A stretch of DNA of 50,024 bases from Holospora obtusa F1 (GCF_000469665.2 NZ_AWTR02000048.1:1-50024), one strand, 5' to 3'; shown: positions 1 through 8,562, counted from the stretch's first letter. Made by a program: numbers and translations. Notes: generated by a model from the sequence alone, not told the origin.

Positions 1-1
1 T

Positions 2-178
2 ACCAGAACTATAAGAACACAATCTAATCATCTATTTGCATCACTCATTGCATACTGCAAATTAGAATTATTGAAAGTGAAAACCTCATTGAATCATTTT
101 GCAATAAAACAAAAACTATTGTTAAAAGCCAATGTTTTAATGTTCAATGAACTTCAAATTTTGAAAGGTGCTACGTAA
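2..178 (+). pseudogene. Transposase C-terminal fragment
   Basis: An open frame enters from the left edge and stops at TAA 176-178, giving 58 residues. It contains RTQSNHLFASLIAYCKLE followed by LNHFAIKQKL, the style of the C-terminal tail of IS4/IS701-type DDE transposases. The 5' part lies outside the window, so I cannot say whether the gene was intact there. Directly after the stop begins sequence of the opposite polarity, so the normal 3' end of the IS is missing here. Confidence 0.55.
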
Positions 179-353
179 GATGAGTGACATAACTCCATAA
201 ATTTGAAGAGCTGTAATCTTTTGAACGTCAATGACGAGTCATTTGATCATGGCTAATTTCGCCTTGAAACATATTGGCTAAACCAGTCGATGTTGCATAG
301 TGATTTTGACTTATCAAATAGTCGCTATAAATATCAAGAAGATCCAGTTTCAT
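179..353 (-). pseudogene. Transposase N-terminal fragment
   Basis: Reading leftward from ATG at 353, preceded by AAGGA, the frame gives MKLDLLDIYSDYLISQNHYA, then TSTGLANMFQGEISHDQMTRH and a TGA. In-frame sequence after the stop still resembles the family (KDYSSSNLWSYV). It is the N-terminus of a DDE transposase with a premature stop and no catalytic core. The same start, MKLDLLDM, begins at 50001 on the + strand at the other edge of the window. Confidence 0.6.
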
Positions 354-429
354 TTTTTGTCCTTAAAAACTTACAGACGAAAAATATGATGATTTCAAGC
401 AGAAATCAACTATTGCTGCGTAACATCAG

Positions 430-1050
430 TTACCTCATTTTCTCCGTTTCGAATCCCGCTTGCTCTCCGGTTTTCGTTCTCTAAAAAGTGAGGGGTCAAA
501 AAACAGCAATTCTCTAAAACCGAGGCAAATCCAGGGTTTGAGTACATGCGTACCTTCGCGCCTAGTGTTCGCATGTATCGGAGATGGAGAGGCTAAAAAT
601 GGAGATTTTAGGGGTAAAATGGCAAAATTGGAGAAAGTGAAGTACGGGTGTAATTATATACAGAAGCGCTGAAAAGCCCACAAATACTGAGGTTTATAGG
701 GGCACTAACGCTAAAGCAGAAACACGCGAGAAAAGTTATTCCTCAAAAAACTGGCGGTGATCGGTTTCTCCTAACCTAACCAACTCCAAACTGGGGTGGT
801 ATAGTCATGTTTTCACTCTCTGAGGTGATTATAGATGCGTACCTGGAGAGTGTCAAATGAACGATTTTTGATTCTCTGAAAAAGTTTAGCGTATCCATAA
901 AATCTCTATTTTCATGATCTTAAGCACACGCAACATGCTCCTGAAATTACACTATATCTAACTTTAAGGACATGCCGTGACCTATTTGTGATAAATTTGG
1001 TCACTATTGGGACAGAGCCGCTTATTTCGGGAGGTGGTGATAAGGGTTGC
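430..1050. other. Gene-free stretch
   Basis: No convincing coding sequence is visible on either strand. Short frames at 290-484 and 460-672 have low-complexity, unfamiliar products. One inverted repeat stands out: TACATGCG at 543-550 and CGCATGTA at 570-577 with a 19-base loop. The region may be sequence displaced by IS activity. Nothing links it to the methyltransferase gene interrupted at the other IS copy. Confidence 0.5.
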
Positions 1051-1051
1051 C

Positions 1052-1179
1052 ATTATTAGCGATAATCATTTAAGTCGATAATAGTGCACTCTTGTGTTCT
1101 TTCAGGTGATGATGTCAAACTTTGCTATTATCGTATATTGACTTATTCGATAATAATTGGTATACTATATCTATTATCA
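1052..1179 (+). promoter_or_regulatory. fic promoter with repeated operator motif
   Basis: A near-consensus promoter is visible: TTGACT at 1138-1143, 17-bp spacer, TATACT at 1161-1166. TATTATCG (1126-1133) and CGATAATA (1148-1155) form an inverted repeat centred on the -35 box. Related copies lie upstream (CGATAATC 1060-1067, CGATAATA 1076-1083, and ATTAT/ATAAT around 1052-1066) and one half-site downstream (TATTATC about 1173-1179). The arrangement suggests repression by a DNA-binding protein, plausibly the Fic-HTH product encoded next to it. Confidence 0.65.
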
Positions 1180-1196
1180 AGAACAAAAGGTGTTAA

Positions 1197-2357
1197 ATGG
1201 ATATAGAGCAATCACCAAGCGGTCAGATCATTAAGGCCTCTACAGGCTATAAAGCCTTCATCCCAGCGGCTTTACCACCAAAACTTGAGTGGAATGATGC
1301 GCTTGTCTATAGTCTATCGCGCGCTGATTTCTTGCTCGGGAAATTGGCCCGTGAAGGCAGTAGATTGCCCAATCCTCATCTTCTATTGCGTCCATTTATA
1401 ACCAGAGAAGCTGTTTTATCCAGCAGAATAGAAGGCACTCAGGCGACTTTAGGTGAAATTCTCGCGGCAGATAGCGGCGTAAATGTCAAACAAAACCCAG
1501 ATGATTTGCAAGAAGTTCAAAATTACATCAAGGCATTAGATTACGGCATCAAAAGGTTGAAAGAATTACCATTATCTTTACGGCTAATCAAAGAAATTCA
1601 TGGGTCTTTGATGCAGGGCGTAAGAGGCTCTCATGCGACACCTGGAGAATTTAGATGCACGCAGAATTGGATAGGTTCACCTGGGTGTACTCTTAACACA
1701 GCCAAGTTTGTACCTGTACCTCCTGATCATTTGATGGATGCTTTAAGCGAATTAGAGAATTTTTTACATAACAGGCAATTGCCGCCTCTTATTCACATTG
1801 CTCTGTGCCATTATCAATTTGAAGCCATACACCCATTCTTAGATGGTAACGGACGTGTTGGGCGGCTCCTTATTACCTTATTACTTATCGAGCAAAAAAT
1901 GCTTCCTTCTCCTTTGTTATATTTATCGGCATTTTTTGAAGCAACCCGCGATGAGTACTACCGGCAGCTATATAATGTGAGCCGAGATGGCACGTGGCGT
2001 GATTGGCTCATCTATTTTCTTAATGGCGTTGCAGTTCAATCTGAAGATGTTTTGTCCAGGGCGGAGCGTATCAATGAATTATTACAGGCGTGGAAAATAA
2101 TGGTAGCAAGCACCGGTTCATCAGTTGCGGTAGACATTGTAGAGCGGCTTGCGGTTAATCCTTATGTAACGATTAATAAAATTGCTCAAGATTTAGGGGT
2201 TGCCTACAGCACAGCACAAAGAGGCATCCAAAAACTTGAAATAGCCAACATTATTCAAAAGACTGCAGATAACAAGCGTGACAAAGTTTATTGTGCAAAT
2301 GCAATACTGCAAATCTTAGAGGAGCCTACAAGGATTAGTGCTGAAGCTGATGGGTAG
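1197..2357 (+). CDS. Fic family protein with C-terminal HTH
   Basis: A 386-residue protein. The Fic motif HPFLDGNGRVGR is complete at residues 212-223, with the catalytic His and the phosphate-binding GNGR, so AMP transfer (or another phosphate-containing moiety) to a protein target is expected. Residues 75-80 (SSRIEG) fit the [S/T]xxxE[G/N] inhibitory helix, placed N-terminal as in class II Fic proteins. Residues about 310-375 form a winged-helix-like HTH (VTINKIAQDLGVAYSTAQRG), common in this architecture. The ATG follows AAAGG at 1186-1190. The operator-like repeats upstream suggest autoregulation. The target protein cannot be told from sequence. Confidence 0.9.
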   Translation: MDIEQSPSGQIIKASTGYKAFIPAALPPKLEWNDALVYSLSRADFLLGKLAREGSRLPNPHLLLRPFITREAVLSSRIEGTQATLGEILAADSGVNVKQNPDDLQEVQNYIKALDYGIKRLKELPLSLRLIKEIHGSLMQGVRGSHATPGEFRCTQNWIGSPGCTLNTAKFVPVPPDHLMDALSELENFLHNRQLPPLIHIALCHYQFEAIHPFLDGNGRVGRLLITLLLIEQKMLPSPLLYLSAFFEATRDEYYRQLYNVSRDGTWRDWLIYFLNGVAVQSEDVLSRAERINELLQAWKIMVASTGSSVAVDIVERLAVNPYVTINKIAQDLGVAYSTAQRGIQKLEIANIIQKTADNKRDKVYCANAILQILEEPTRISAEADG

Positions 2358-2387
2358 GCGCGAATAACATGAATGTAAAGAGGCTAT

Positions 2388-2938
2388 ATGACCACAATAA
2401 TTGAAACAGAAAGGCTTATTTTAAGAACCTGGAAAAAAGAAGACGCAGATCCCTATTTTCAAATCAACCAAGATCCAAAAGTGATAGAATTTTTACGTGG
2501 ACCATTAACCATGGAGCAAGTGAATGATTTCATCCCTGCTGTTAATAATCATGGGGATAAACATGGTTCACGTTATGGGCTGCCTGTCTAAAGGAAACCG
2601 AGGAATTGATGGGCTTTATCGGTCTCAATTACTCTGATTGGGAATCCACTTTTACCCCGGCAGTCGAGGTGGGTTGGAGACTTGGTTCTCAGTATTGGGG
2701 CAAAGGATATGCAACGGAAGGTGCCAAAGCTTCTCTGGAATATGGCTTTAAACAGTGCGGCCTTAAAGAAATCGTTTCTTTTACAGTGCCTGCAAATGTT
2801 AAGTCTTTAAGAGTCATGGAAAAGATAGGCTTAAAACGAGATTTAAACGGTGATTTTGCTCATCCAAAACTCGCGGCTGATCATAAACTTTCTCATCATG
2901 TTCTGTATAGATTAAGCGCTGATGAGTATATCAAATGA
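2388..2938 (+). pseudogene. GNAT acetyltransferase (RimJ/RimL-like), frameshifted
   Basis: The first part (2388-2591) reads IIETERLILRTWKKEDADPYF, the classic RimJ/RimL-type N-terminus, then stops. The second frame carries the rest: LKETEELMGFIGLNY, then GWRLGSQYWGKGYATEG (acetyl-CoA-binding motif A) and a normal C-terminus ending at 2938. The frames join near 2573-2578, where one missing base (TATGGGC instead of TATTGGGC) would restore the family-like RYWAACLKETEELMG. The last codons overlap the next gene (ATGA at 2935). It is either a real single-base pseudogene or a sequencing error. Confidence 0.8.
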
Positions 2939-3819
2939 ACACCTTCCATTCCAATATCATCAGCATTTACGGCGAAAAAGGCAGGCAGTGGTTAGGTCAT
3001 TTGCCGAATCGCGTCGCACAACTAGCAAATACTTATGGACTGTCAAATTTAAAAGCAGTCAATAATTTAAGCTACAATTATGTGTTATCGGGTTTGCAAG
3101 GACCTCAGCCAATTATTTTAAAATTAGGATTGGATATTGATGGATTCAAACGTGAAGCCGCTGCCCTGATGGCATTTTCAGGCTTTGGTGTTGTCGAAAT
3201 ACTTTCAGAAAATAACGGCTTGCTTTTGGTTGAATGCGCAGTACCAGGCATCTCTTTAAAGTCCTATTTTCCTGATAACGATGATCAGGCAATTAATATC
3301 ACAGCAAATGTTATCAACCGATTGCACAAAGCACCGATACCAAGCACCCATGCATTTCCACATATCAAAGATTGGCTTGAAGCATTAGATGGCGACCTAG
3401 AAATTCCAGTACACACGCTACAAAAAGCCAGAGAAATTCGTGACAAGCTTTTAAAAACGGCTGAGGCAGATGTTTTGCTCCATGGCGATCTGCATCATGA
3501 TAATATTTTGCAAAATGTCAATGATTGGGTGGCGATCGATCCAAAAGGCGTTATTGGTGAGCTAGCCTATGAAGTAGCCGCTTTTATCCGCAATCCAATC
3601 CCGGAATTACTGAATCACGTTGATGCTACCACTATTATTCATAATCGCATCACTTACTTTGCTGAGGCCCTTACATTACACTCTGGGCGAATCATTGATT
3701 GGTGCTTCGTGCAAGCGGTGCTTGCATGGATTTGGGCGTTAGAGGATGGTTGTGATATGAGCTATTTTGCACAGCTAACAAAGATTTTTGATAAGATTCA
3801 GAATCACGATAAACAATAA
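2935..3819 (+). CDS. APH(6)/hydroxyurea-type kinase
   Basis: A 294-residue kinase-like protein of the streptomycin 6-phosphotransferase/hydroxyurea kinase group (APH_6_hur). The catalytic loop LLHGDLHHDNIL starts with His183-Gly-Asp185, and the Mg-binding Asp lies in WVAIDPKGVIGE, followed by the typical LAYEVAAFIRNP. Family members phosphorylate aminoglycosides, but many chromosomal homologues have unknown substrates, so resistance is an inference. The start overlaps the stop of the frameshifted GNAT gene by 4 bases, implying co-translation. Confidence 0.8.
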   Translation: MNTFHSNIISIYGEKGRQWLGHLPNRVAQLANTYGLSNLKAVNNLSYNYVLSGLQGPQPIILKLGLDIDGFKREAAALMAFSGFGVVEILSENNGLLLVECAVPGISLKSYFPDNDDQAINITANVINRLHKAPIPSTHAFPHIKDWLEALDGDLEIPVHTLQKAREIRDKLLKTAEADVLLHGDLHHDNILQNVNDWVAIDPKGVIGELAYEVAAFIRNPIPELLNHVDATTIIHNRITYFAEALTLHSGRIIDWCFVQAVLAWIWALEDGCDMSYFAQLTKIFDKIQNHDKQ

Positions 3820-3889
3820 ATAATTACTGACATTCGATATTTCAGTTGATAGTGTTAGCCATATTGAATGGGTCATAACTGAGGCGCGA

Positions 3890-4465
3890 ATGAACAGAAT
3901 TCAAAAAATAAGTTCTTATTTATTGGTGGTTTTTAATATTTCAATCGCGATGATTCCCCTGTATCTGATTGTGCAGTGGATTTTTATTTCGCTTAAAACA
4001 ACTGATGTATCGAATGTCATTAATTTTTTTGGAATGCTAGAAAAGACAATCCAAACACCCGAAGGATACGTCAACCTGAGCAATATTTCTTGGACGCCTC
4101 TGCTGCAACTGTTGGGCTTTAGTGCAGACATAATAGGACTTTTACCTCTCTTAATTAGCTTATTTATCCTGAAAGAGATTTTTAAAAATTATCAAATAGG
4201 GGAAGTCTTCAGTGTTAGGAATGCGATTCATTACCGAAGATTGGGGGCTTTATTTTTACTCGATGCATTACTCATCAAATCATTGAGCCAAACGTTGATG
4301 ATTTTAGCGGTCACGATGACAAACCCTCCAGGGTCCAGATATTTATCCATCTCCTTTGGTACGCCCAATTTATCTTCGTTATTTTATGGAGTGCTCGTAA
4401 TCGTCATATCGTGGGTTATGTTAGAAGCAAGCAAGCTTCATGATGAACATAAGTTCACAATATAG
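3890..4465 (+). CDS. DUF2975 membrane protein
   Basis: A 191-residue protein with four hydrophobic segments: about 10-35, 68-92, 108-140 and 160-180. KNYQIGEVFSVRNAIHYRRLG between the second and third is the hallmark loop of DUF2975 proteins. These are commonly encoded just upstream of a small XRE-type regulator, as here. The function of the family is unknown; a membrane partner or signal input for the regulator is a reasonable guess. Confidence 0.75.
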   Translation: MNRIQKISSYLLVVFNISIAMIPLYLIVQWIFISLKTTDVSNVINFFGMLEKTIQTPEGYVNLSNISWTPLLQLLGFSADIIGLLPLLISLFILKEIFKNYQIGEVFSVRNAIHYRRLGALFLLDALLIKSLSQTLMILAVTMTNPPGSRYLSISFGTPNLSSLFYGVLVIVISWVMLEASKLHDEHKFTI

Positions 4466-4488
4466 AGGAGTGGACTATAGGCATTATT

Positions 4489-4689
4489 GTGAATCTCGAT
4501 GTTATGTTGGCTAAGCGAAAAATGAAACTGCAAGATTTAGCCGATCGTATTGATATTACGGTTCAAAACTTATCGATCCTAAAAACAGGCAAAGCAAAAG
4601 CCATAAGATTTTCAACACTGGAAAGCATTTGTGAAGCTTTAGATTGTCAGCCAGGGGATATTTTAGAATTTAAAAAGGACGTGTTATGA
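4489..4689 (+). CDS. Small XRE-family transcriptional regulator
   Basis: A 66-residue helix-turn-helix protein of the YozG type (MLAKRKMKLQDLADRI, then NLSILKTGKAKAIRFSTLE and ALDCQPGDILE). The annotated start is GTG at 4489. The only strong ribosome-binding sequence, GAGGAG at 4465-4470, lies too far upstream for it but suits ATA at 4477 or ATT at 4483. Those starts would give the IIVNLDVMLAKRKM N-terminus usual in relatives, so initiation at a non-canonical codon is possible. The stop overlaps the next ATG (ATGA). Confidence 0.8.
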   Translation: MNLDVMLAKRKMKLQDLADRIDITVQNLSILKTGKAKAIRFSTLESICEALDCQPGDILEFKKDVL

Positions 4690-5723
4690 AAACTATGAGT
4701 CGATTATTACTGATGCTTTGCATCTGTTTTTCATCTTTTGCGGTTGCAGCTGCCGAGATTACCCCGCATAAATATACGGATGCAGAAAGACAAAATGGCG
4801 GTCCAAAATATGAAATACCGTCATCATCCCGCTTTACCACAAAAAGAATAGGCGCAGATTCCCCTGATATTGTTTATTATTTCAGCAAACCTTCAAGAGA
4901 TAAGTTCCCAATTGCCATTTTAGTTGGTGGTTCATCTTTAGAAGACGACATTACAAGTATCATTCATTTTCATCGTTACTTTTTAAAAGAATTTTTAGAT
5001 TTGGGTGTTGGCGTTATCACGATTGAGCAACAAGGCGTTGATGGTAATCAAGTTAACAAAACTGAATTCATGGAACATTACACAAGGTCTAATCGCTTGA
5101 TTGATCACCGCACAGTTATTGAACATCTCAAAAACCATCCACCCAAGGGATGGAATGGAAAGCTCATTTTCCTTGGTGTTTCTGAAGGCGGCCCCATTGT
5201 GACAACGTTGACCACTGATTATTCATCAGATGCGCTTGCAACAATAAATTGGTCTGGTGCTGGAGATTGGTCTTGGCGTGATGAGCTTTGGATTTTTATG
5301 CAAGATATGATTAAAAACACTCCTTGGTATATCAAGTTAAGAGCCCAGCTTCCTTCATGGATGCCGTATTCACTTGATTTGTATTTTCCAAAATCTAGAC
5401 CGGATCATGATCAAGCTATGGATGAAACAATTAAAAATCCAAGTGCCCATCTTAAGCTTGCCGGCATGACTTATAAATATCATCATGATGCTTTAATCGT
5501 TTACCCAAACCCAGAATATGATAAAATCAAAACCCCATATTTGATCGTAGCTGGCGTGAAAGATTCGATTATCGATTCATCTGATGCTTTTGTCCGGAAG
5601 GCAAAAGAAGTAGGCGCACCTGTAACTTATATGCGCATATCAGATATGGATCATTACGTCAGAAAAAAAGATGACGTCATTAACGATTCATTTGCGTGGC
5701 TTAAAAAGCAGCTTGAGAATTGA
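4686..5723 (+). CDS. Exported alpha/beta hydrolase
   Basis: A 345-residue protein. Residues 1-23 form a signal peptide (hydrophobic LLLMLCICFSSFAVA, likely cut after an Ala near 22-23), so it acts in the periplasm or outside the cell. The nucleophile elbow GVSEGG places the catalytic Ser at 166. Candidate acid and His residues sit in GVKDSIID and SDMDHYV near the C-terminus. The fold resembles BAAT/acyl-thioester-hydrolase-like or dienelactone-hydrolase-like enzymes; the substrate is unknown. It is translationally coupled to the XRE gene, an unusual partner for a secreted enzyme. Confidence 0.75.
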   Translation: MKTMSRLLLMLCICFSSFAVAAAEITPHKYTDAERQNGGPKYEIPSSSRFTTKRIGADSPDIVYYFSKPSRDKFPIAILVGGSSLEDDITSIIHFHRYFLKEFLDLGVGVITIEQQGVDGNQVNKTEFMEHYTRSNRLIDHRTVIEHLKNHPPKGWNGKLIFLGVSEGGPIVTTLTTDYSSDALATINWSGAGDWSWRDELWIFMQDMIKNTPWYIKLRAQLPSWMPYSLDLYFPKSRPDHDQAMDETIKNPSAHLKLAGMTYKYHHDALIVYPNPEYDKIKTPYLIVAGVKDSIIDSSDAFVRKAKEVGAPVTYMRISDMDHYVRKKDDVINDSFAWLKKQLEN

Positions 5724-5727
5724 TTGA

Positions 5728-5743
5728 GGGACAAGATTGTCCC
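5728..5743. terminator. Hairpin between convergent genes
   Basis: GGGACAA and TTGTCCC form a perfect stem just after the hydrolase stop and before the convergent AraC gene end. No clear T-run follows, so it is a candidate bidirectional terminator and not a textbook intrinsic one. Confidence 0.4.
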
Positions 5744-5765
5744 CCAACACTCACCACTTTAAGCC

Positions 5766-6614
5766 CTACTTAAGAAGCACCCAAATTTCGGTTAAAGATT
5801 CCGTTTCGGCTACCTCATAATCAAAATTGTAATAGCAAAAGATGCAAGGCAAATCCCCCAGTTCTTCCCCGGACTGCGGTAACCAATCACGATAAATACT
5901 GTAAATCGTATCACCGATATTATCGCGTGAGCCTTTATGCATTGTAACAGCATATCTGCCGGCAGGTAGAGTGCGTTCTGTCACTTGATCATTCAATTTA
6001 AAATCTTGTGGAACGCTAAGGGCTAAATCAAAGCAAAACTCTTCTGGTTTCACCTCTCTTGGATCGTGGTAGCCAAAGCCAAAGGCTTCTCCCGGTTTCG
6101 GTTTTAAGTTAATGGGTTGTGCCTTTGCCCACGTAATAAGTTTATCAAGTGTGTCAGATAATCTCATGGGATCTCCATGATGCTCCATCAAAGCAACTCT
6201 TTTAGCTGACAGTTCTTTAATCGTTATCGTCATAATTTTTTCACCTTTAATATGCATAGGTTCCGGTGGATTTTCGAAGCTTTCCCAATTGCGTTCACGC
6301 CTAAATTCGCTGGGACTTTGTCCGCAAATTTGTTTAAAAGCCCGACTAAACGATTCATGGGATTCGAATCCAGCATCCAATGCAATGTTAATAATTGTTT
6401 CCTCTTTATGGACAATCAATTGATGAGCAGCCCGTTTTAGCCGCAGCCACTTGATATAGCCCATTAAAGGTAACCCAGTGTAAGCTGTAAACAACCGATG
6501 AAAATGATATTTTGAAAAACAAGCGATACGGCAAAGCTCATCCAGCTCAAGCTCTTCATCAAGATGCTTGCCTATGAAATCAATCACTCTGTCGACTCGT
6601 TCTTTATAACTCAT
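5766..6614 (-). CDS. AraC-family regulator with GyrI-like sensor
   Basis: A 282-residue regulator. Residues 1-105 hold the two HTH motifs of the AraC family (CRIACFSKYHFHRLFTAYTG and NIALDAGFESHESFSRAFKQ). Residues about 127-282 form a GyrI/SbmC-like small-molecule-binding domain, as in Rob and BmrR-type sensors of hydrophobic drugs. It lies 90 bases downstream of the TspO gene on the same strand, at the tail of the long minus-strand gene block, and converges with the hydrolase gene. It probably controls a drug or membrane-stress response; its target genes are not known. Confidence 0.85.
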   Translation of the reverse strand: MSYKERVDRVIDFIGKHLDEELELDELCRIACFSKYHFHRLFTAYTGLPLMGYIKWLRLKRAAHQLIVHKEETIINIALDAGFESHESFSRAFKQICGQSPSEFRRERNWESFENPPEPMHIKGEKIMTITIKELSAKRVALMEHHGDPMRLSDTLDKLITWAKAQPINLKPKPGEAFGFGYHDPREVKPEEFCFDLALSVPQDFKLNDQVTERTLPAGRYAVTMHKGSRDNIGDTIYSIYRDWLPQSGEELGDLPCIFCYYNFDYEVAETESLTEIWVLLK

Positions 6615-6704
6615 AATATCCTAATGCTTCAGTTGTAACCGTCTACATGGATAAAAATACGACGTTTCTGTTTTTTATGCTTGACCACCATTGCTAATCT
6701 TCAT

Positions 6705-7109
6705 TTAGTTATACTGCCATATGTAAAAGTTTAAGTAGCTTGCGAACAGAATCCATGACAGATAAGGAATCATAAGCAGCGATGCCGCTCTCATTTTTTT
6801 ATAAGCTAGCCAAATGATAGTGACTACCAGAATATCCATAGCGACCAAAACTAGGAGGGAAAGTCTAGTTAAGTGGTAATGAAAAAACAAAGGAGTCCAG
6901 CCACAAGCGCCAATAATGCCGTATAAAATAGTCCAGGCAACCGGAAATACATAATTTGGCGGTGTCAGAGCGGAACGATTCAAAGTGCTGTACCAAGTGC
7001 TAATCTCGGGTTTGGTTAAAGAGCCAATGACTCCTCCAATCGCAATCAGCGCTGCAATCCAGATGATTAAAGAGAGGTGATTTTTAGTGCCTTGATTCAT
7101 AGGTCGCAT
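6705..7109 (-). CDS. TspO/MBR family protein, internally shortened
   Basis: A 134-residue membrane protein. LNRSALTPPNYVFPVAWTIL is the diagnostic TspO/MBR motif, and the C-terminal LLMIPYLSWILFASYLNFYIW is also typical. Family members have about 150-160 residues and five helices and bind tetrapyrroles or related ligands. Here ILYGIIGA is followed almost at once by GWTPLFFHYH, so roughly 25 residues at the end of helix 2, its loop and the start of helix 3 appear to be missing in frame. Whether it folds is uncertain. It overlaps the upstream small gene by 13 bases. Confidence 0.75.
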   Translation of the reverse strand: MRPMNQGTKNHLSLIIWIAALIAIGGVIGSLTKPEISTWYSTLNRSALTPPNYVFPVAWTILYGIIGACGWTPLFFHYHLTRLSLLVLVAMDILVVTIIWLAYKKMRAASLLMIPYLSWILFASYLNFYIWQYN

Positions 7110-7363
7110 AAAATATCTTCGATAATTTTGTTCTTAAATGTTGCATGCTTATGAAGGCCAGCTGCTATGATTGCTGGGGCTAATTCTTTTATCATCTCAA
7201 GAGCGGCAGCTTTCTGAGTTTCATTTGAATTTGAATCCTCAAAAAGATCAATATTTTTTAGAAAAGCAGCTATTGACCCCTTGCGTACAGTCAGCCCATT
7301 TAGTTCTACAAAATTTTCGCTATCTGCTAAAATATCATCTGGTTTTATTGCGTTAGTAGTCAT
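7097..7363 (-). CDS. Small conserved protein (possibly DUF7709-like)
   Basis: An 88-residue soluble, acidic protein. The block VRKGSIAAFLKNIDLFED followed by ELAPAIIAAGL resembles what I recall of the DUF7709 family, but the match is from memory and weak. No catalytic motif is visible. It lies between a GNAT gene (34-base gap) and tspO (13-base overlap) in the minus-strand block. Function unknown. Confidence 0.5.
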   Translation of the reverse strand: MTTNAIKPDDILADSENFVELNGLTVRKGSIAAFLKNIDLFEDSNSNETQKAAALEMIKELAPAIIAAGLHKHATFKNKIIEDILCDL

Positions 7364-7397
7364 TACGATATCTCCTATAAAAAATTATTAATTAAAC

Positions 7398-7811
7398 TCA
7401 CATTTGTACCTTAAATTGCCATATGGCCCCGTAAAATCCATGACAGGTAAAGCCTGATTTAGCATAAAAATCTACTGATTCCGTGTCTGTTTCAGCCATA
7501 ATTTTATACCCTTCATACTGTTTCTTTACCTCTTCTAAAAGCAATGTTCCAATCCCTTGTCTTTGGTATTTCAAAGGTACGCTGATGTGGCGAATGGTAA
7601 TAATTTTAGTTGTTTTACAGAGGCCTAAAACTCCAACAAGAATATCACCTATAAAAGCACCTATGATCGCATGATCAGGATTTTTGTAGCTTCCAATTAC
7701 CTCTAGAATTTTTTCTGGCGAAGGATTTCCAATTGCACCATAAATAACTGAAGGCAACCTTGCGTCATCAAGGCTTACAGATTTTATGATGATTTTATTT
7801 TCTGCATTCAT
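7398..7811 (-). CDS. GNAT N-acetyltransferase
   Basis: A single-domain GNAT of about 137 residues. I prefer the ATG at 7811 (MNAENKIIIKSVSLDDARLP), because the fold normally starts close to that point; an upstream ATG at 7856 would extend it deep into the methyltransferase gene. Motif A is VPLKYQRQGIGTLLLEEVKK (acetyl-CoA binding), and the C-terminal FYAKSGFTCHGFYG is typical. It overlaps the end of the upstream methyltransferase gene by 17 bases. The acceptor substrate is unknown. Confidence 0.75.
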   Translation of the reverse strand: MNAENKIIIKSVSLDDARLPSVIYGAIGNPSPEKILEVIGSYKNPDHAIIGAFIGDILVGVLGLCKTTKIITIRHISVPLKYQRQGIGTLLLEEVKKQYEGYKIMAETDTESVDFYAKSGFTCHGFYGAIWQFKVQM

Positions 7812-8562
7812 ACACAATAGACTCATCTTGTTCGGTTGGCGCAGAAGATTTATCAAAAGCTTTGAGTATTCTTATGTGTTTAAATCCCACAGCTTTTAGC
7901 ATTTCCATCAGCTGATCCTGCTCATAAATCTTCACTCTCAGTTCTTCAATTTCTGTATGGATAATATTTCCCGCTTCCATCAGTTCATATTTGCAAAGGC
8001 TAGTACAGATATCGTTTTGCATTGTTGCAAGCTGGCTTAGGATAATTTTTTGGCCATTTGTTTTGGGCCATAACGAACCACGCCATATGCCTTCTTGAGG
8101 AACGGCTTGCATAGTTTCAGCCTCAAATAAGAAAATACCACCGTCGTTTAAATGGTCATAAATGACTTTAAGTGACTTCTCTACTTGAACAAGGTCAATG
8201 ATTAAACAAAGGGAGCCACTGGGAATAAAAATCAAATTGTATTTTTCTGGACGTTTTAAATCTTCAACAAAACCTTTCCAAACGAGTGGTTTTAAATTTT
8301 TAGCCTCAGCCTTAACATGCAAGGCTTTGAGCATATTGTCACTGGCGTCAAAGCCATGCACATCAAATCCCTCTTCAAGTAATGGTAGCAAAAATCGTCC
8401 TGTGCCACACATCGGCTCTAAAATAGGAGCGTTCGAGTTCATGGCATAATCACGATAAAAAGCATAGGCATCTTCCGGTGGGTTTGGCTTGCTTAAATCG
8501 TAAACCTCTGTACAAAGGCTGAGATAAGTTTCTAAAGTTTTCTTCTTAATGTGTTTATCCAT
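7795..8562 (-). CDS. Class I SAM-dependent methyltransferase
   Basis: A 255-residue enzyme. Motif I is ILEPMCGTGRFLLPLLEEG, the SAM-binding glycine loop, followed by the acidic residue in VHGFDASDNML. The rest has the Methyltransf_25-like order expected for small-molecule methyltransferases. It overlaps the HAD gene upstream by 8 bases and the GNAT gene downstream. Together with GNAT, HAD and phosphotransferase neighbours it fits a set of small-molecule-modifying enzymes. Substrate unknown. Confidence 0.8.
   Translation of the reverse strand: MDKHIKKKTLETYLSLCTEVYDLSKPNPPEDAYAFYRDYAMNSNAPILEPMCGTGRFLLPLLEEGFDVHGFDASDNMLKALHVKAEAKNLKPLVWKGFVEDLKRPEKYNLIFIPSGSLCLIIDLVQVEKSLKVIYDHLNDGGIFLFEAETMQAVPQEGIWRGSLWPKTNGQKIILSQLATMQNDICTSLCKYELMEAGNIIHTEIEELRVKIYEQDQLMEMLKAVGFKHIRILKAFDKSSAPTEQDESIVYECRK

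Larger units (their letters stand above)
1..429. mobile_element. Rearranged IS fragment (left edge)
   Basis: This stretch holds the 3' end of a transposase gene on the + strand (to 178) joined directly to the 5' end of a similar transposase gene on the - strand (353 down to about 179). The outer boundary is at 429, because 331-429 matches the reverse complement of 49925-50023 at about 95 of 99 bases and the similarity stops abruptly there. The terminal sequence reads CTGATGTTACGCAGC inward from the boundary. The element is a remnant and not an intact IS. The family (IS4/IS701-like DDE) is inferred from protein style only. Confidence 0.7.

Noticed and set aside
290-672. Short ORFs of 64 and 70 residues near the left edge
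   Set aside because: The first lies antisense to the transposase fragment and IS end; the second has no family resemblance, no ribosome-binding site and low-complexity sequence.
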